A DNA stretch of 64,000 nucleotides, from positions 62,001 to 126,000 of the forward strand of contig JBBSGR010000004.1 of the NCBI GenBank assembly GCA_038253945.1, read 5' to 3'. This stretch comes from JBBRYW01 sp038253945 (GTDB lineage Bacteria > Actinomycetota > Thermoleophilia > Gaiellales > Gaiellaceae). Of this stretch, positions 15,563 to 24,424 are shown in pieces (the stretch's first letter is position 1; the number at the start of each line of letters is the position of its first letter). The translations under genes and the position numbers were made by a program. Under the pieces are notes generated by a model. The model ran no database searches. It was not told the DNA's origin and saw only the letters and a program-made list of their open reading frames with translations.

Positions 15563-18301
15563 CTACCGCGCTCGGCCATGCGGCCTCGAACGCCTGCGCT
15601 GCCTGCGCCGCTCGCGCTTCGCCTCAGCCGCCGCGCGCTCTCGGCCGGACGTCGGCACGAGCTCCGGCAGGACGGCCGCCTCGGCGGAGGCCGCCTCGGT
15701 TGCCTCCTCGAGCACGGCGGAGGCGCCGCCCTTGCGCCCCTCCGGCTCTTGACCGATACGACGGGCGTAGTCGGGCTCGCGCTCCTTCCAAATCGTCAGC
15801 AGCGGCGCTGCGATGAAGATCGACGAGTACGCGCCTGACGCGATCCCGATCAGGAGCGCGAAGGCGAAGTCCTTCAGCGTCGCGCCGCCGAAGAAGAGAA
15901 TCGAGGCGACCGGCAGCAGCGTGATCAGCGTCGTGGCGAGCGAGCGCCTGATCGTCTCCCACAGCGAGACGTTCGCGATCGTCGCGAACGGCGCGCGCCG
16001 CATCAGCGGGATGTTCTCGCGGATCCGGTCGAAGATGATGATCGTGTCGTAGATGGAGTAGCCCAGCACGGTCAAGACCGCGGCCACGGTGGCCGTCGAG
16101 ACCTCCCGGCCCGTCAGCGAGTAGACGCCGACCGTGATCACGATGTCGTGGATCAGCGCCACGATCACGGGCAGCGCGAACTTCCACTGGAAGCGCAGCG
16201 CGATGTAGATGATGATCAGGAAGAGCGAGAAGAGGACCGCGAAGATCGCCGACCTCGCGATCTGCTTGCCGAAGCTCTCGGAGACCGTCTTTCGCCCGAA
16301 CGACTGCGCCCCGAAGCGTTGCTGCAGATTCAACTGGAACTCGTCGTACTGCGAGTTCGTCAGGGTCTTCGTCCGAACCTGGAACTGCTTGTAGCTTTCG
16401 CTGCCGGCCCGGCTGCCGCGGCCCTGGATGATGTCGCCTTTCTGGCCGATCCGCTGGGCCTGCGAGCGCACGTCGGCGAGCGAGACCGCCCGGGGCGTCT
16501 TGAAGGTCACCTGTGTTCCGCCCTTGAAGTCGATCCCGAGGTTCAGGCCCTTCACCCCGAGGGAGACGATCCCGATCGCAACGGCGGTGCCGGAGATCGC
16601 CAACCAGAGATAGCGGCGGCGCATGAAGTCGATCTGCAACCACTTCGCGGTCTGGTTGCCGTGCGCACCCACGAAGCGCGGGCTGTCGAACCAGCGAAAG
16701 CCGGCGAGCAGCCCCAGCATGGCGCGCGTCGCGGCCACCGCGGTCACCATCGACATCGCGGTTCCGATCAGCAGCATCAGGGCGAACCCCTTGACGCCCG
16801 CCGTCGCGACGGCGAACAGGACGAGCGCGGTGATCGCCGTCACGACGTTCGCGTCGACGATCGTCTTGAAGCCCTTGCTGTAGCCCGCCGCGATCGCCGC
16901 TCGCACCGACTTGCCTGCTCTCGACTCCTCCTTGATGCGCTCGAAGATGACGACGTTCGCGTCGGCCGCGACGCCGATTGTCAAGATCATGCCGGCGAAG
17001 CCGGGCAGCGTCAGCGTCACCCCGAAGAGGAGCACCATCGCGTAGAGGAACGCGGCGTAGATGCCGAGGCCGATAACAGCGACGAGACCGAGGAAGCGGT
17101 AGAGGACGAGCAGGAAGAGCGCCACGACGACGAGGCCCGCAATCGCGGCGATCCACGCCTGGCGGAGGGAGTCCTTGCCGAGCGTCGCCGAGACGTCGCT
17201 TCGCTCCTTCGTCTTGAAGTCGATCGGCAGCGCGCCCGTCTGCAGCACGAGGGAGATGTCCTTCGCCTCCTTCTGTGAGACGCCCGTGATCTGGGCGCTG
17301 CCGCCGCCGATCCCGCCTGCGAGCTCGCTCTTGGTCGGATCGATCTGCGGAAACGACTTGATGTCGCGGTCGAGCACGATCGCGAAGTGCTGCGCGGTCT
17401 GGTATATGCCGCCTCGCGAGTACTCGGCCTGCGTGATGTCCTTGAACTTCTTGCCGCCTTTCTTGGTGAACTGCATCAGGACGACAGGCTCGCCCGTCTG
17501 CGTGTCGATGTCGGACCGCGTGCCCGAGAGCTTGAGATCGGTGCCCGTCATCTGCGGCACCGAATGATCCCCCGCATTCGGCTCGAACTTGAAGAGGTAG
17601 TAGTAGGTGCGCGTCGGCGGCGACTCCTGAACCCCGGGGCACACGACGTCCTGGGGGCCGCAGGTGATGACTACCGTCTTCGGCGGAACGGCGAAGACCT
17701 TCCCGCCCTTCGGAACCTTCCCGCGGAACTGCCTGAGGAGAGCCGCTCTCGTGTCCGAGGGCCCCGCCTTCAGCTTCTTGTGCTCGAAGAGATAGAACGC
17801 ATCGGAGCTCTTGCCCCTGGCGGCCGCCTGAACGGGTGCCAGCAGGTCGAAAAGCCTCACCGAGGCGACCGGATGCGGGCGAAGGCCACCGCTGACGGAC
17901 GGCGAGACGAGCGAGGTCTCGAGGTCGTACAGCTCGAGCCGCGCCGTCTTGCCGATGATCTGCGCCGCGCGCTGCTGGTCGAACACGCCGGCGAGCTGAA
18001 TCGAGATCTGGTCCTTGCCCTGCTTGTTGACGATGGGCTCGCTGACGCCGAGCTTGTCGATCCGGTTCCGGATGATCGTGACCGAGCGGTCGAGGTCCGA
18101 CTGGGTCAGCTTCTGGTTCTTCTGGTTCTTCTGGTTCTTCTGCGGCTTCGCCTGGAGGACGACCTCGAGGCCTCCCTGGAGGTCGAGCCCGAGCGTCGGC
18201 TTCTTGTACAGGGGCGACCAGGGGGCGGCGAGCAGCGCAACGCCGACCAGCGTGGCGAGGATGATGCCCATGAGCGTGAGGTGAGAACGGCGTTCGGACA
18301 C
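15563..18301 (-). CDS. secDF: Fused protein-export subunit SecDF
   Basis: A single 912-aa polypeptide that contains SecD and SecF in order; these use the proton-motive force to assist Sec translocation. SecD part: first membrane helix (about 9-28), LGLDLQGGLEVVL (38-50), a large periplasmic domain, then five membrane segments including the conserved GFAGMILTIGVAADANVVIFERIKEE region. SecF part from about 560: LNLGIDFKGGTQV and YSIYDTIIIFDRIREN. A 9-bp repeat encodes KNQKNQKNQK at 55-64. It lies 20 bp after yajC. Most actinobacteria have separate secD and secF, so the fusion is notable. Confidence 0.94.
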   Translation of the reverse strand: MSERRSHLTLMGIILATLVGVALLAAPWSPLYKKPTLGLDLQGGLEVVLQAKPQKNQKNQKNQKLTQSDLDRSVTIIRNRIDKLGVSEPIVNKQGKDQISIQLAGVFDQQRAAQIIGKTARLELYDLETSLVSPSVSGGLRPHPVASVRLFDLLAPVQAAARGKSSDAFYLFEHKKLKAGPSDTRAALLRQFRGKVPKGGKVFAVPPKTVVITCGPQDVVCPGVQESPPTRTYYYLFKFEPNAGDHSVPQMTGTDLKLSGTRSDIDTQTGEPVVLMQFTKKGGKKFKDITQAEYSRGGIYQTAQHFAIVLDRDIKSFPQIDPTKSELAGGIGGGSAQITGVSQKEAKDISLVLQTGALPIDFKTKERSDVSATLGKDSLRQAWIAAIAGLVVVALFLLVLYRFLGLVAVIGLGIYAAFLYAMVLLFGVTLTLPGFAGMILTIGVAADANVVIFERIKEESRAGKSVRAAIAAGYSKGFKTIVDANVVTAITALVLFAVATAGVKGFALMLLIGTAMSMVTAVAATRAMLGLLAGFRWFDSPRFVGAHGNQTAKWLQIDFMRRRYLWLAISGTAVAIGIVSLGVKGLNLGIDFKGGTQVTFKTPRAVSLADVRSQAQRIGQKGDIIQGRGSRAGSESYKQFQVRTKTLTNSQYDEFQLNLQQRFGAQSFGRKTVSESFGKQIARSAIFAVLFSLFLIIIYIALRFQWKFALPVIVALIHDIVITVGVYSLTGREVSTATVAAVLTVLGYSIYDTIIIFDRIRENIPLMRRAPFATIANVSLWETIRRSLATTLITLLPVASILFFGGATLKDFAFALLIGIASGAYSSIFIAAPLLTIWKEREPDYARRIGQEPEGRKGGASAVLEEATEAASAEAAVLPELVPTSGRERAAAEAKRERRRQRRRSRPHGRAR

Positions 18302-18321
18302 GGATTTTCCCGACCCTGAGC

Positions 18322-18666
18322 TTAGCGGTGGAGGATGTCGGAAGAGTCGCTCGCGGCCTCGGGGTCGTCATCGATCGCGTCGGCCTCGTCGCCGGAGGAG
18401 TCGTCTTCGGAGTCCTCGTGGGGGAAGACGCCGGCGACGGCCCGCCTCGCGATGCGCACGGTCGTGCCCGGCGCGATCTCGAGCATCAGCTCGTCCTCGC
18501 CGACCGACTCGATCGTGCCGTAGAGCCCGCCGGCGGTGACGATCTCGGTGCCCGGCTGCAGGTCGGAGAGCATCCGCGACTGCTGGGTTTGTCGACGGCG
18601 CTGCGGCCTGATCAGCAGGAGCCACATCAGGAAGAACATGGCGATGATGAGAATGAAGACGTTCAT
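18322..18666 (-). CDS. yajC: Preprotein translocase subunit YajC
   Basis: A 114-aa accessory subunit of the SecDF complex: one N-terminal membrane helix (2-18, ILIIAMFFLMWLLLI) followed by RPQRRRQ, then a cytoplasmic domain with DLQPGTEIVTAGGLYGTIESV (35-55). The C-terminal 30 residues are strongly acidic (DSEDDSSGDEADAIDDDPEA), an unusual tail. The start overlaps the tgt stop by 4 nt and secDF follows 20 bp later. Confidence 0.93.
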   Translation of the reverse strand: MNVFILIIAMFFLMWLLLIRPQRRRQTQQSRMLSDLQPGTEIVTAGGLYGTIESVGEDELMLEIAPGTTVRIARRAVAGVFPHEDSEDDSSGDEADAIDDDPEAASDSSDILHR

Positions 18667-19787
18667 GGCACGACTTGCGGAACGCGGGCGAGCCGCTCGA
18701 GCACGCGCGCCTTGTAGCGAGCAAGGTCGCCGCGCTCGATCGCCGCTCGCGCTCCGGCGGTCAGTTTGAGCAGGAACGAGAGATTATGCAGGCTCAGCAA
18801 GCGGATCCCGAGCAGCTCCTCCTGATTGACGAGGTGACGGATGTACGCACGGCTGAAGCGAGCGCACGCGGGGCAGGGACAGCCCTCGTCGAGCGGGCCG
18901 GCGTCCCTCGCGAAGCGGGCGTTCCTGAGGTTCAGGCGACCTTCCCAGGTGAGCGCCGAGCCCGTGCGCGCGGTTCTCGTCGGTAGAACACAGTCGAACA
19001 TGTCGACGCCGCGCTCGATCACCTCGAGAATTCCTTCGGGATCGCCGATGCCCATGAAGTAGCGCGGCCGGTCGGCCGGAAGGAGCGGGCACGCCCACGA
19101 GACCGTGTCGAACATCCGATCGCGGGCCTCCCCCACGCTGAGGCCGCCGAGCGCGTACCCGTCGAAGCCAAGCGAGCCGATCTCGTCGATCGAGCGGCTC
19201 CGCAGCTCACGGTCCGCCGCGCCCTGGGTGATGCCGAAGAGGAGCTGACCGTCGGGGCGCGGCGCGGCGCGCTGGCGGGCCGCCCACAGGCTCGTACGGC
19301 GGACGGCCTCCTCGAGCTCGGCCCGGGCGACGCCGGCGGGCGCGCAGATGTCCAGGCACATCGCGATGTCGGAGCGGAGCCGCGCCTGAACCTCTGCGGC
19401 GAGCTCCGGCGTGAAGCGCGCCGGGCTCCCGTCGTAGACCGAGCGGAAGGTGACGCCCCCGTCGTCGACGGCGAGCAGGGTGTCGCGGAGCGAGAAGACC
19501 TGGAAGCCGCCGGAGTCGGTGAGGATCGGGCGGCGCCAGCCCATGAACGGGTGGAGGCCGCCGAGCCCGGCGATCAGCTCGTCGCCCGGGCGGAAGTGGA
19601 GGTGATAGGTGTTTCCGAGGAGGATCTCCGTGCCGAGTGCCTCGAGCTCGGTCGGATCGAGGCTCTTGACCGTTCCCTTCGTACCGACCGGCATGAAGGC
19701 CGGAGTGCGGACATCTCCGTGCGCCGTGTGGATGACGCCGGCGCGCGCCTCGCCGTCGGTGGCGGTGACGGTGAATGCTCGGCTCAT
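18663..19787 (-). CDS. tgt: tRNA-guanine transglycosylase
   Basis: A 374-aa TIM-barrel enzyme that exchanges guanine-34 for the queuosine precursor preQ1 in GUN-anticodon tRNAs. TDSGGFQVFSL (90-100, Asp91) and FDCVLPTRTARTG (second catalytic Asp) are visible, and the zinc site CPCPAC...H lies near residue 300. ATG at 19787 is preferred: the longer frame to 19859 runs into direct repeats and lacks family similarity. It begins an operon tgt-yajC-secDF. queA is upstream on the same strand, separated by a 179-bp repeat-bearing spacer. Confidence 0.95.
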   Translation of the reverse strand: MSRAFTVTATDGEARAGVIHTAHGDVRTPAFMPVGTKGTVKSLDPTELEALGTEILLGNTYHLHFRPGDELIAGLGGLHPFMGWRRPILTDSGGFQVFSLRDTLLAVDDGGVTFRSVYDGSPARFTPELAAEVQARLRSDIAMCLDICAPAGVARAELEEAVRRTSLWAARQRAAPRPDGQLLFGITQGAADRELRSRSIDEIGSLGFDGYALGGLSVGEARDRMFDTVSWACPLLPADRPRYFMGIGDPEGILEVIERGVDMFDCVLPTRTARTGSALTWEGRLNLRNARFARDAGPLDEGCPCPACARFSRAYIRHLVNQEELLGIRLLSLHNLSFLLKLTAGARAAIERGDLARYKARVLERLARVPQVVP

Positions 19788-19830
19788 CGGGCAGCACCCT
19801 GCGGAGGCAAAGAGACGCCGGCGGGTCGGC

Positions 19831-19964
19831 GTGTGCCAACGGTGTGGCGATCCGTCCACACGGTGTCGTTAGGAGTCATGCCCCGGGGACTGTCCCCGCA
19901 CATGGCTCGAGGAGCAGGGTCGGGGTGTACCAAGGGTGTGCCAAGGGTGTGCCGATGCATCCAC
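19831..19964. repeat. Short direct repeats and CGGGGAC palindrome between queA and tgt
   Basis: Copy A (19831-19860) and copy B (19936-19964) are similar GTGTGCCAA...GATNC-type units. Copy B is preceded by another unit, so GTGTACCAAGG, GTGTGCCAAGG and GTGTGCCGATG follow each other at 11-bp period from 19925. Between them lies CGGGGAC-T-GTCCCCG (19884-19898). This fills the queA-tgt spacer. Function is unknown; it could be a regulatory array or a decayed mobile repeat. Confidence 0.6.
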
Positions 19965-19966
19965 GG

Positions 19967-20911
19967 CTACAGAATCAGCATCGCATCGCCGAACGAGTAG
20001 AACCGGTACCGCTCCTCGATCGCGAGTCGGTACAGCCGCCGCGTCTCCTCGACGCCGGCGAACGCCATCACGAGCGCGAGCAGGGTCGAACGCGGGAGGT
20101 GGAAATTCGTCACGAGCGAGTCGACGCGACGAAACTCGAAGCCAGGCGTGACGAAGAGATCGGTGCGCCCCGCGAGCGGCGCCCCGCGCGCAAGCGACTC
20201 GAGCACGCGCACCGTCGTCGTACCCACGGCGACGGTACGCTCGGCAGCCCGGATCCGCTCCCACGCCTCGGCCCGCACCTCGTAGCGCTCGCCGTGCATG
20301 TCGTGCTCGTCGAGCGTCTCGACCGTGAGGGGTCGGAACGTGTCGAGACCCACGTGCAGCGTCACGCTCTCGACGTCGAGTCGCGACAGCAATGCGGAGG
20401 TGAAGTGAAGGCCCGCAGTCGGGGCGGCCGCCGAGCCGGCCTCGCGGGCGTAGACGGTCTGGTAGCGCTCGGGATCGTCGACTCGCTCCGTAATGTAGGG
20501 AGGGACCGGCGTCTCGCCGTCGGGCTCGCCGGTCAGCCTGAGGCGCCAGCGGCCCTCGCCGAGCGGGTCGACGAGCTCTACGGCGCCCAGCCGCTCCCCG
20601 GCCCCGAGGCGGCGCGACGGCCGCGCAAGGCCCTCCCAGAGTCCGCTGTCGTCGAGGCGCTCGAGCAGGAGAATCTCGGCCGCTCCACCGCTCGCCCGGG
20701 TCACGCGAAGCCGCGCGGGAATCACACGCGTGTCGTTCACGACGACGAGCTCGCCGCCGCTCAGCTCGTCGGCGAGCTCCGAGAAACTGCGGTGCCGCAC
20801 GATCCCGCTGGCTCGCTCGTAGACGAGCAGGCGCGACGCGTCGCGCGGGGTCACTGGTTGCTGCGCGATCAGCTCGGGCGGGAGCTCGTAATCGAGCATC
20901 GACGACCTCAT
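19967..20911 (-). CDS. queA: S-adenosylmethionine:tRNA ribosyltransferase-isomerase QueA
   Basis: Transfers and isomerises the ribosyl moiety of SAM onto preQ1-tRNA to give epoxyqueuosine-tRNA. The 314-aa protein has the family blocks DYELPPELIAQQP (7-19), RDASRLLVY (23-31), VVNDTRVIPARL, AAPTAGLHFT, and TNFHLPRSTLLALVMAFAG. ATG 20911 or 20899 (residue 5) may be the start. Together with tgt and the distant queG it covers late queuosine synthesis. A coiled-coil protein gene is divergent within 30 bp. Confidence 0.95.
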   Translation of the reverse strand: MRSSMLDYELPPELIAQQPVTPRDASRLLVYERASGIVRHRSFSELADELSGGELVVVNDTRVIPARLRVTRASGGAAEILLLERLDDSGLWEGLARPSRRLGAGERLGAVELVDPLGEGRWRLRLTGEPDGETPVPPYITERVDDPERYQTVYAREAGSAAAPTAGLHFTSALLSRLDVESVTLHVGLDTFRPLTVETLDEHDMHGERYEVRAEAWERIRAAERTVAVGTTTVRVLESLARGAPLAGRTDLFVTPGFEFRRVDSLVTNFHLPRSTLLALVMAFAGVEETRRLYRLAIEERYRFYSFGDAMLIL

Positions 20912-20924
20912 CCGATGCCAACGC

Positions 20925-20930
20925 TAGCTT
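20925..20930 (+). promoter_or_regulatory. -10 box of the coiled-coil gene (leaderless type)
   Basis: TAGCTT, 8 nt before an in-frame GTG at 20939. Confidence 0.35.
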
Positions 20931-20938
20931 TTGATGCC

Positions 20939-21337
20939 GTGGACGAGCACTCGATCGCCGAAGCCCAAAACGGAACCGCAGGCGAGGTCCGCCTCGAGCG
21001 CGCGACCACCGAGGCGACGCTCGAGCGTGCCCGTGCCCAGCTCGAGGCGCTCGCGCAGACGGCCGACGAGCTGCAGAGCGTCCTACCCGAGCGTCTGGAG
21101 CACGCCCTCCGTGAAGGCATGCGCGCCGAGGCCCTTCCCGTGGCCCGCCAGCTTGCCGAGGTGCGAGGCCTCGCCGCGCAGCTGATCCGGCGGGCGGAGC
21201 GGCTCGAGACGGAGATCGTCGCCGAGCGTCGCGCACGGCTCGACGATCTCGATCTCCTCGTCGACCTGATCTCCTCGGGCTGGAAGTCGGTCGACGAGCG
21301 GCTCGCCAGGCTCGAGTCGACGCTCAAGCCGACCTAG
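20939..21337 (+). CDS. Hypothetical coiled-coil protein
   Basis: A 132-aa, Ala/Arg/Glu-rich protein with long heptad stretches (LERARAQLEALAQTADELQ and LIRRAERLETEIVAERRARL), no membrane helix and no recognised family. GTG 20939 is chosen because it follows a TAGCTT box by 8 nt; an in-frame ATG at 20915 would sit within 4 bp of the divergent queA start. It overlaps the 3' end of the convergent prenyltransferase gene by 4 bp. Moderate confidence that it is translated. Confidence 0.6.
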   Translation: MDEHSIAEAQNGTAGEVRLERATTEATLERARAQLEALAQTADELQSVLPERLEHALREGMRAEALPVARQLAEVRGLAAQLIRRAERLETEIVAERRARLDDLDLLVDLISSGWKSVDERLARLESTLKPT

Positions 21338-22239
21338 CGCAGCGCGAGAACGAGCGCGGCCGTCACGGCCCAGGCCGAGACGGCCACCAGAATCGGCCGG
21401 TCCGAGACGAGCACCTGCTCCGGCTCCTCTCCGAGGTCGTCGCGATGGATCAGGAGCAGGTAGCGGAAGACGCCGAACAGCACGAAGGGGATCGTGATCA
21501 TCAGCGCCTTCGAGTGGGCCGTGAACGTGTAGAGCGAGTACGCAATCAGGGTCGACGAGGCCACGACCGAGACGAGCTGGTCGACGAGGGCGAGCGAGTA
21601 GCCCTGGAGCACCGGCCGGCCCGGAGTTGCCTGGGCGCCGACGAGCACGAGCTCGCCACGCCGCTTCGCGAGGGCGAGGAAGAGAGCGAGGAACGCGGTG
21701 CAGAGCAGAAGCCAGGGTGAGATGCGAACGTCGACCGCGTCCGCTCCTGCGGCCGCCCGGATGACGAAGAGAGCACTGATCGCCATCACGTCCAAGAGAA
21801 CGACCCGCTTGAGCACGAGGCTGTAGGCCGCCTGCAAGGCGACGAACGCGCCCAGGAAGAGGGAGGCTGACACGCCGAGCGGCGCAACGAGCAGGAGCGC
21901 GGCGACCGCGAGCCCGCCGGCGAGAGCGAGCGCCGCCGGGGCGGAGAGCTCGCCGCGCGCGATCGGCCGGCTTCGCTTGACGGGGTGCAACCGGTCGTGC
22001 GCTCGGTCGCGGACGTCGTTTACGAGGTAGCCCGCGCTCGAGGCCGCGCAGTAGGCGAGAAACGCCAGCGCCGCCTCGAGCCACCGCGAGGCGTCGCCGA
22101 GCTTCGCGGCGAACACGATCCCCGCGAGCGCAAGCAGGTTCTTGGACCACTGCCGCGGTCGCAGAGACGTGACGACCGCCTCGATACGGCCGCGGCGGCG
22201 GGGAAGCTCGATCAGCCGGGCGCGCTCGGGAATGGACAC
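21334..22239 (-). CDS. UbiA-family prenyltransferase, DPPR-synthase-like
   Basis: A 301-aa integral membrane protein with about eight helices. Motifs: LRPRQWSKNLL (26-36), YLVNDVRDRAHDRLHPVKRSRPIA (Asp-rich prenyl-diphosphate site, about 71-94), and the second Asp loop LDVMAISALFVIRAAAGA with VDVRISPW. RPRQWxKN and NDxxDxxxDxxHPxKRxRP are the signature of decaprenyl-phosphate phosphoribosyltransferase, which makes the DPA arabinose donor in mycobacteria. Substrate in this organism is inferred. It lies 36 bp after the sensor kinase gene on the same strand. Confidence 0.85.
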   Translation of the reverse strand: MSIPERARLIELPRRRGRIEAVVTSLRPRQWSKNLLALAGIVFAAKLGDASRWLEAALAFLAYCAASSAGYLVNDVRDRAHDRLHPVKRSRPIARGELSAPAALALAGGLAVAALLLVAPLGVSASLFLGAFVALQAAYSLVLKRVVLLDVMAISALFVIRAAAGADAVDVRISPWLLLCTAFLALFLALAKRRGELVLVGAQATPGRPVLQGYSLALVDQLVSVVASSTLIAYSLYTFTAHSKALMITIPFVLFGVFRYLLLIHRDDLGEEPEQVLVSDRPILVAVSAWAVTAALVLALR

Positions 22240-22275
22240 GCCCGGATGCTATGCGCGCGCGACGACCTTAGGTTC

Positions 22276-23679
22276 TCAACCGGGCTGGTTCGGCAGCAGG
22301 AGCTCGAACCGGCTGCCCCTGCCTGGAGTCGAGTCAAGCTCGATCCGGCCGCCCAGCGCGAGCGCGAGCTCGCGCGCTATTGCGAGCCCGAGTCCAGTGC
22401 CCCGCCCATCGCCGGTCCAGAACGGGCGAAAGATGCGCTCCCGCTCGGCCGCGTTGATGCCCGGCCCCGTGTCTGCCACAGCGACCGAGACGGAGCCGTT
22501 CTCGGCGCCCAGCGCGAGCTCGATGCGGCCTCCGTCGGGCGTCCAGCGGAACGCGTTCGAGAGCAGGTTCGTGATAATCTGGAGCACGCGGTCGCCGTCC
22601 GAGACGATCGTCGCCGCCCCCACCCCGACCGGGCGGTCGTAGTGGATCTCGCGCCGGCGGGCCTCCTGATCGAACGCCGAGTAAGCCCGATCGACGAGCC
22701 GCTCCATGTCGATCTCCTCACGCCGCACGGTGAAGCGGTTCGCCTCCAGCTTGGCCAGATCGAGAATGTCTCCCACGAGGCGCTCGAGCCGCAACGTCTC
22801 GCCAGCGATCGCCTCGAGTGACACGGCGCGCACGGCGGGGTCCTCCGCGATCCCCTCGAGCAGCGCCGCGACGTGCCCGCGGATTGCCGTCAACGGCGTT
22901 TTCAGCTCGTGCGACACCGTCATCAGAAAGTTGCGCTCGAGCTCACTCGCCTCGCGGAGCTGGGCGGCCATCTCGCGGAACCGGCCGGCGAGGTGCCCGA
23001 CCTCGCCGCTTCCGGCGGCTGGCACGTCGACGTCGTAGCGGCGCCGCGCAACCTCGTCCGCCGCCCTCGAGAGCGCGACGAGCGGGTTCGTCAGGCGCCT
23101 CGAGAAGTACCAGGCGAGGCCCATCGCTATGACGATGCCGCCGAGGAATGCCAGCGCGAGGCGCTCGAGCAGCGTATTCAGCTGCTTGCTGAGATCCGCC
23201 TTCGGAGTCGCGACCACGAGCCCGCCGAAGACCTTGTCGCCACCGGGCAACCGGACGGGGCTCGCGACTGCGAGATAGGTTCGATCCAGGTTCGGCGGGA
23301 CGAGCTCGAAGGTGATGGTCTTCCCCGCCTGCAGTGCTCGATACTTCTCGCTCCCAACGTACCGGCGGGCGAGTGGCGGAGCGATGTCGTGCCCGCCCGG
23401 CAGAACACTCAGGCCGACGTAGTAGACCCGATCGCCGGTCGCTCGTTCGAACGTGTGCCGTGCGAACCGGATCGCGGGCCGCTGGTTGGCGTTCAGCTTC
23501 GCGGCGGCGGCGGAATACAGCTCGGTGATGCCGCGCGCCTCGCGCCTGAGGTCGGTGATCGAGCGCTCGCGCGTGTAGTCCTGAAACAGGCGGACGGCGA
23601 TGACCGTCGCGACGAGCCCTGCCAGCGCGATGCCGCTGAGGAAGAGGGCAGGCAGGCGAAAGCGGAGCGACTGGAACAT
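22276..23679 (-). CDS. Sensor histidine kinase
   Basis: A 467-aa membrane kinase: membrane helix 1 (about 10-31), extracytoplasmic sensor (about 32-170), membrane helix 2 (172-192), HAMP (193-245), HisKA with phospho-His257 in VSHELKTPL, and HATPase (about 355-465; NLLSNAFRWTP, DTGPGI, GTGLGLAI). It follows its response regulator by 12 bp. The stimulus is unknown. With the upstream secreted protein and regulator it probably forms one transcription unit. Confidence 0.94.
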   Translation of the reverse strand: MFQSLRFRLPALFLSGIALAGLVATVIAVRLFQDYTRERSITDLRREARGITELYSAAAAKLNANQRPAIRFARHTFERATGDRVYYVGLSVLPGGHDIAPPLARRYVGSEKYRALQAGKTITFELVPPNLDRTYLAVASPVRLPGGDKVFGGLVVATPKADLSKQLNTLLERLALAFLGGIVIAMGLAWYFSRRLTNPLVALSRAADEVARRRYDVDVPAAGSGEVGHLAGRFREMAAQLREASELERNFLMTVSHELKTPLTAIRGHVAALLEGIAEDPAVRAVSLEAIAGETLRLERLVGDILDLAKLEANRFTVRREEIDMERLVDRAYSAFDQEARRREIHYDRPVGVGAATIVSDGDRVLQIITNLLSNAFRWTPDGGRIELALGAENGSVSVAVADTGPGINAAERERIFRPFWTGDGRGTGLGLAIARELALALGGRIELDSTPGRGSRFELLLPNQPG

Positions 23680-23691
23680 CCCCGCCTCGTC

Positions 23692-24399
23692 CTAGGCGCT
23701 CACCGGAGTCTTCTCGGGCGACACCTTGTAGCCGACGCCCCAGACCGTGATGATCGGAGAGGCCTCGCCGAGCTTGCGCCGGATCTGCCTCACGTGCACG
23801 TCCACCGTTCGCGTGTCGCCTGCGAAGGTATATCCCCACACGCGCTCGAGCAGCTGGTCACGCGTGAGAACGACCCCGCGGTGGTCGAGCAGCTCCCAAA
23901 GAAGCTCGAACTCCTTCGGGGCGAGCTGGATCTCCTCGTCGCGCACCTTCACCTCGCGCCGCCCCGCGTCGATCACGAGATCGTTGTGGCGAAGCTGCGC
24001 CGTGTCGGCGCGGGGGCGTTCCTGCTGCGAACGGCGCAGGATCGACTTGACACGCGCGACGAGCTCCCGCGGGTTGAAGGGCTTCGTCATGTAGTCGTCG
24101 GCACCGACCTCGAGGCCGATGATCTTGTCGACGTCCTCGTCGCGTGCGGTCAGCATCAGGATCGGCACGTCGAGGGTGCGCCGCATCCGGCGGCAGACCT
24201 CGATCCCGTCCATGTCCGGCAGCATCAGGTCGAGCACGACGAGAGCCGGCCCGTTGCCCGCGATTGCCGTCAGCGCCTCCGAGCCGGTCTCGGCCGTCTG
24301 GACGTCGTAGCCGGCGTTCTTCAGGTACAGCGACACGAACGAGGCGATCGACGCCTCGTCCTCGACGACGAGAATCTTCTGCTGTGTCCCGGGCGGCAT
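23692..24399 (-). CDS. OmpR-family response regulator
   Basis: A 235-aa regulator with receiver residues Glu13/Asp14 (VVEDE), Asp57 (VVLDLMLPDMDG) and Lys107-region (MTKPF), and a C-terminal winged helix (LAPKEFELLWELLDHRGVVL, RTVDVHVRQIRRKLG). It is the cognate partner of the kinase that starts 12 bp downstream. It begins 25 bp after a secreted-protein gene. OmpR-type proteins bind tandem half-sites about one turn apart, and such a repeat (TGTAAG twice) lies upstream of the secreted-protein gene. Confidence 0.94.
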   Translation of the reverse strand: MPPGTQQKILVVEDEASIASFVSLYLKNAGYDVQTAETGSEALTAIAGNGPALVVLDLMLPDMDGIEVCRRMRRTLDVPILMLTARDEDVDKIIGLEVGADDYMTKPFNPRELVARVKSILRRSQQERPRADTAQLRHNDLVIDAGRREVKVRDEEIQLAPKEFELLWELLDHRGVVLTRDQLLERVWGYTFAGDTRTVDVHVRQIRRKLGEASPIITVWGVGYKVSPEKTPVSA

Positions 24400-24424
24400 C
24401 GCTCTAGCGTGCCACAGGCGCCCG

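Noticed and set aside
15624..18371. 915-codon minus-strand ORF over secDF in another frame
   Set aside because: Low-complexity Arg-rich translation; the secDF frame holds the conserved motifs and membrane helices.
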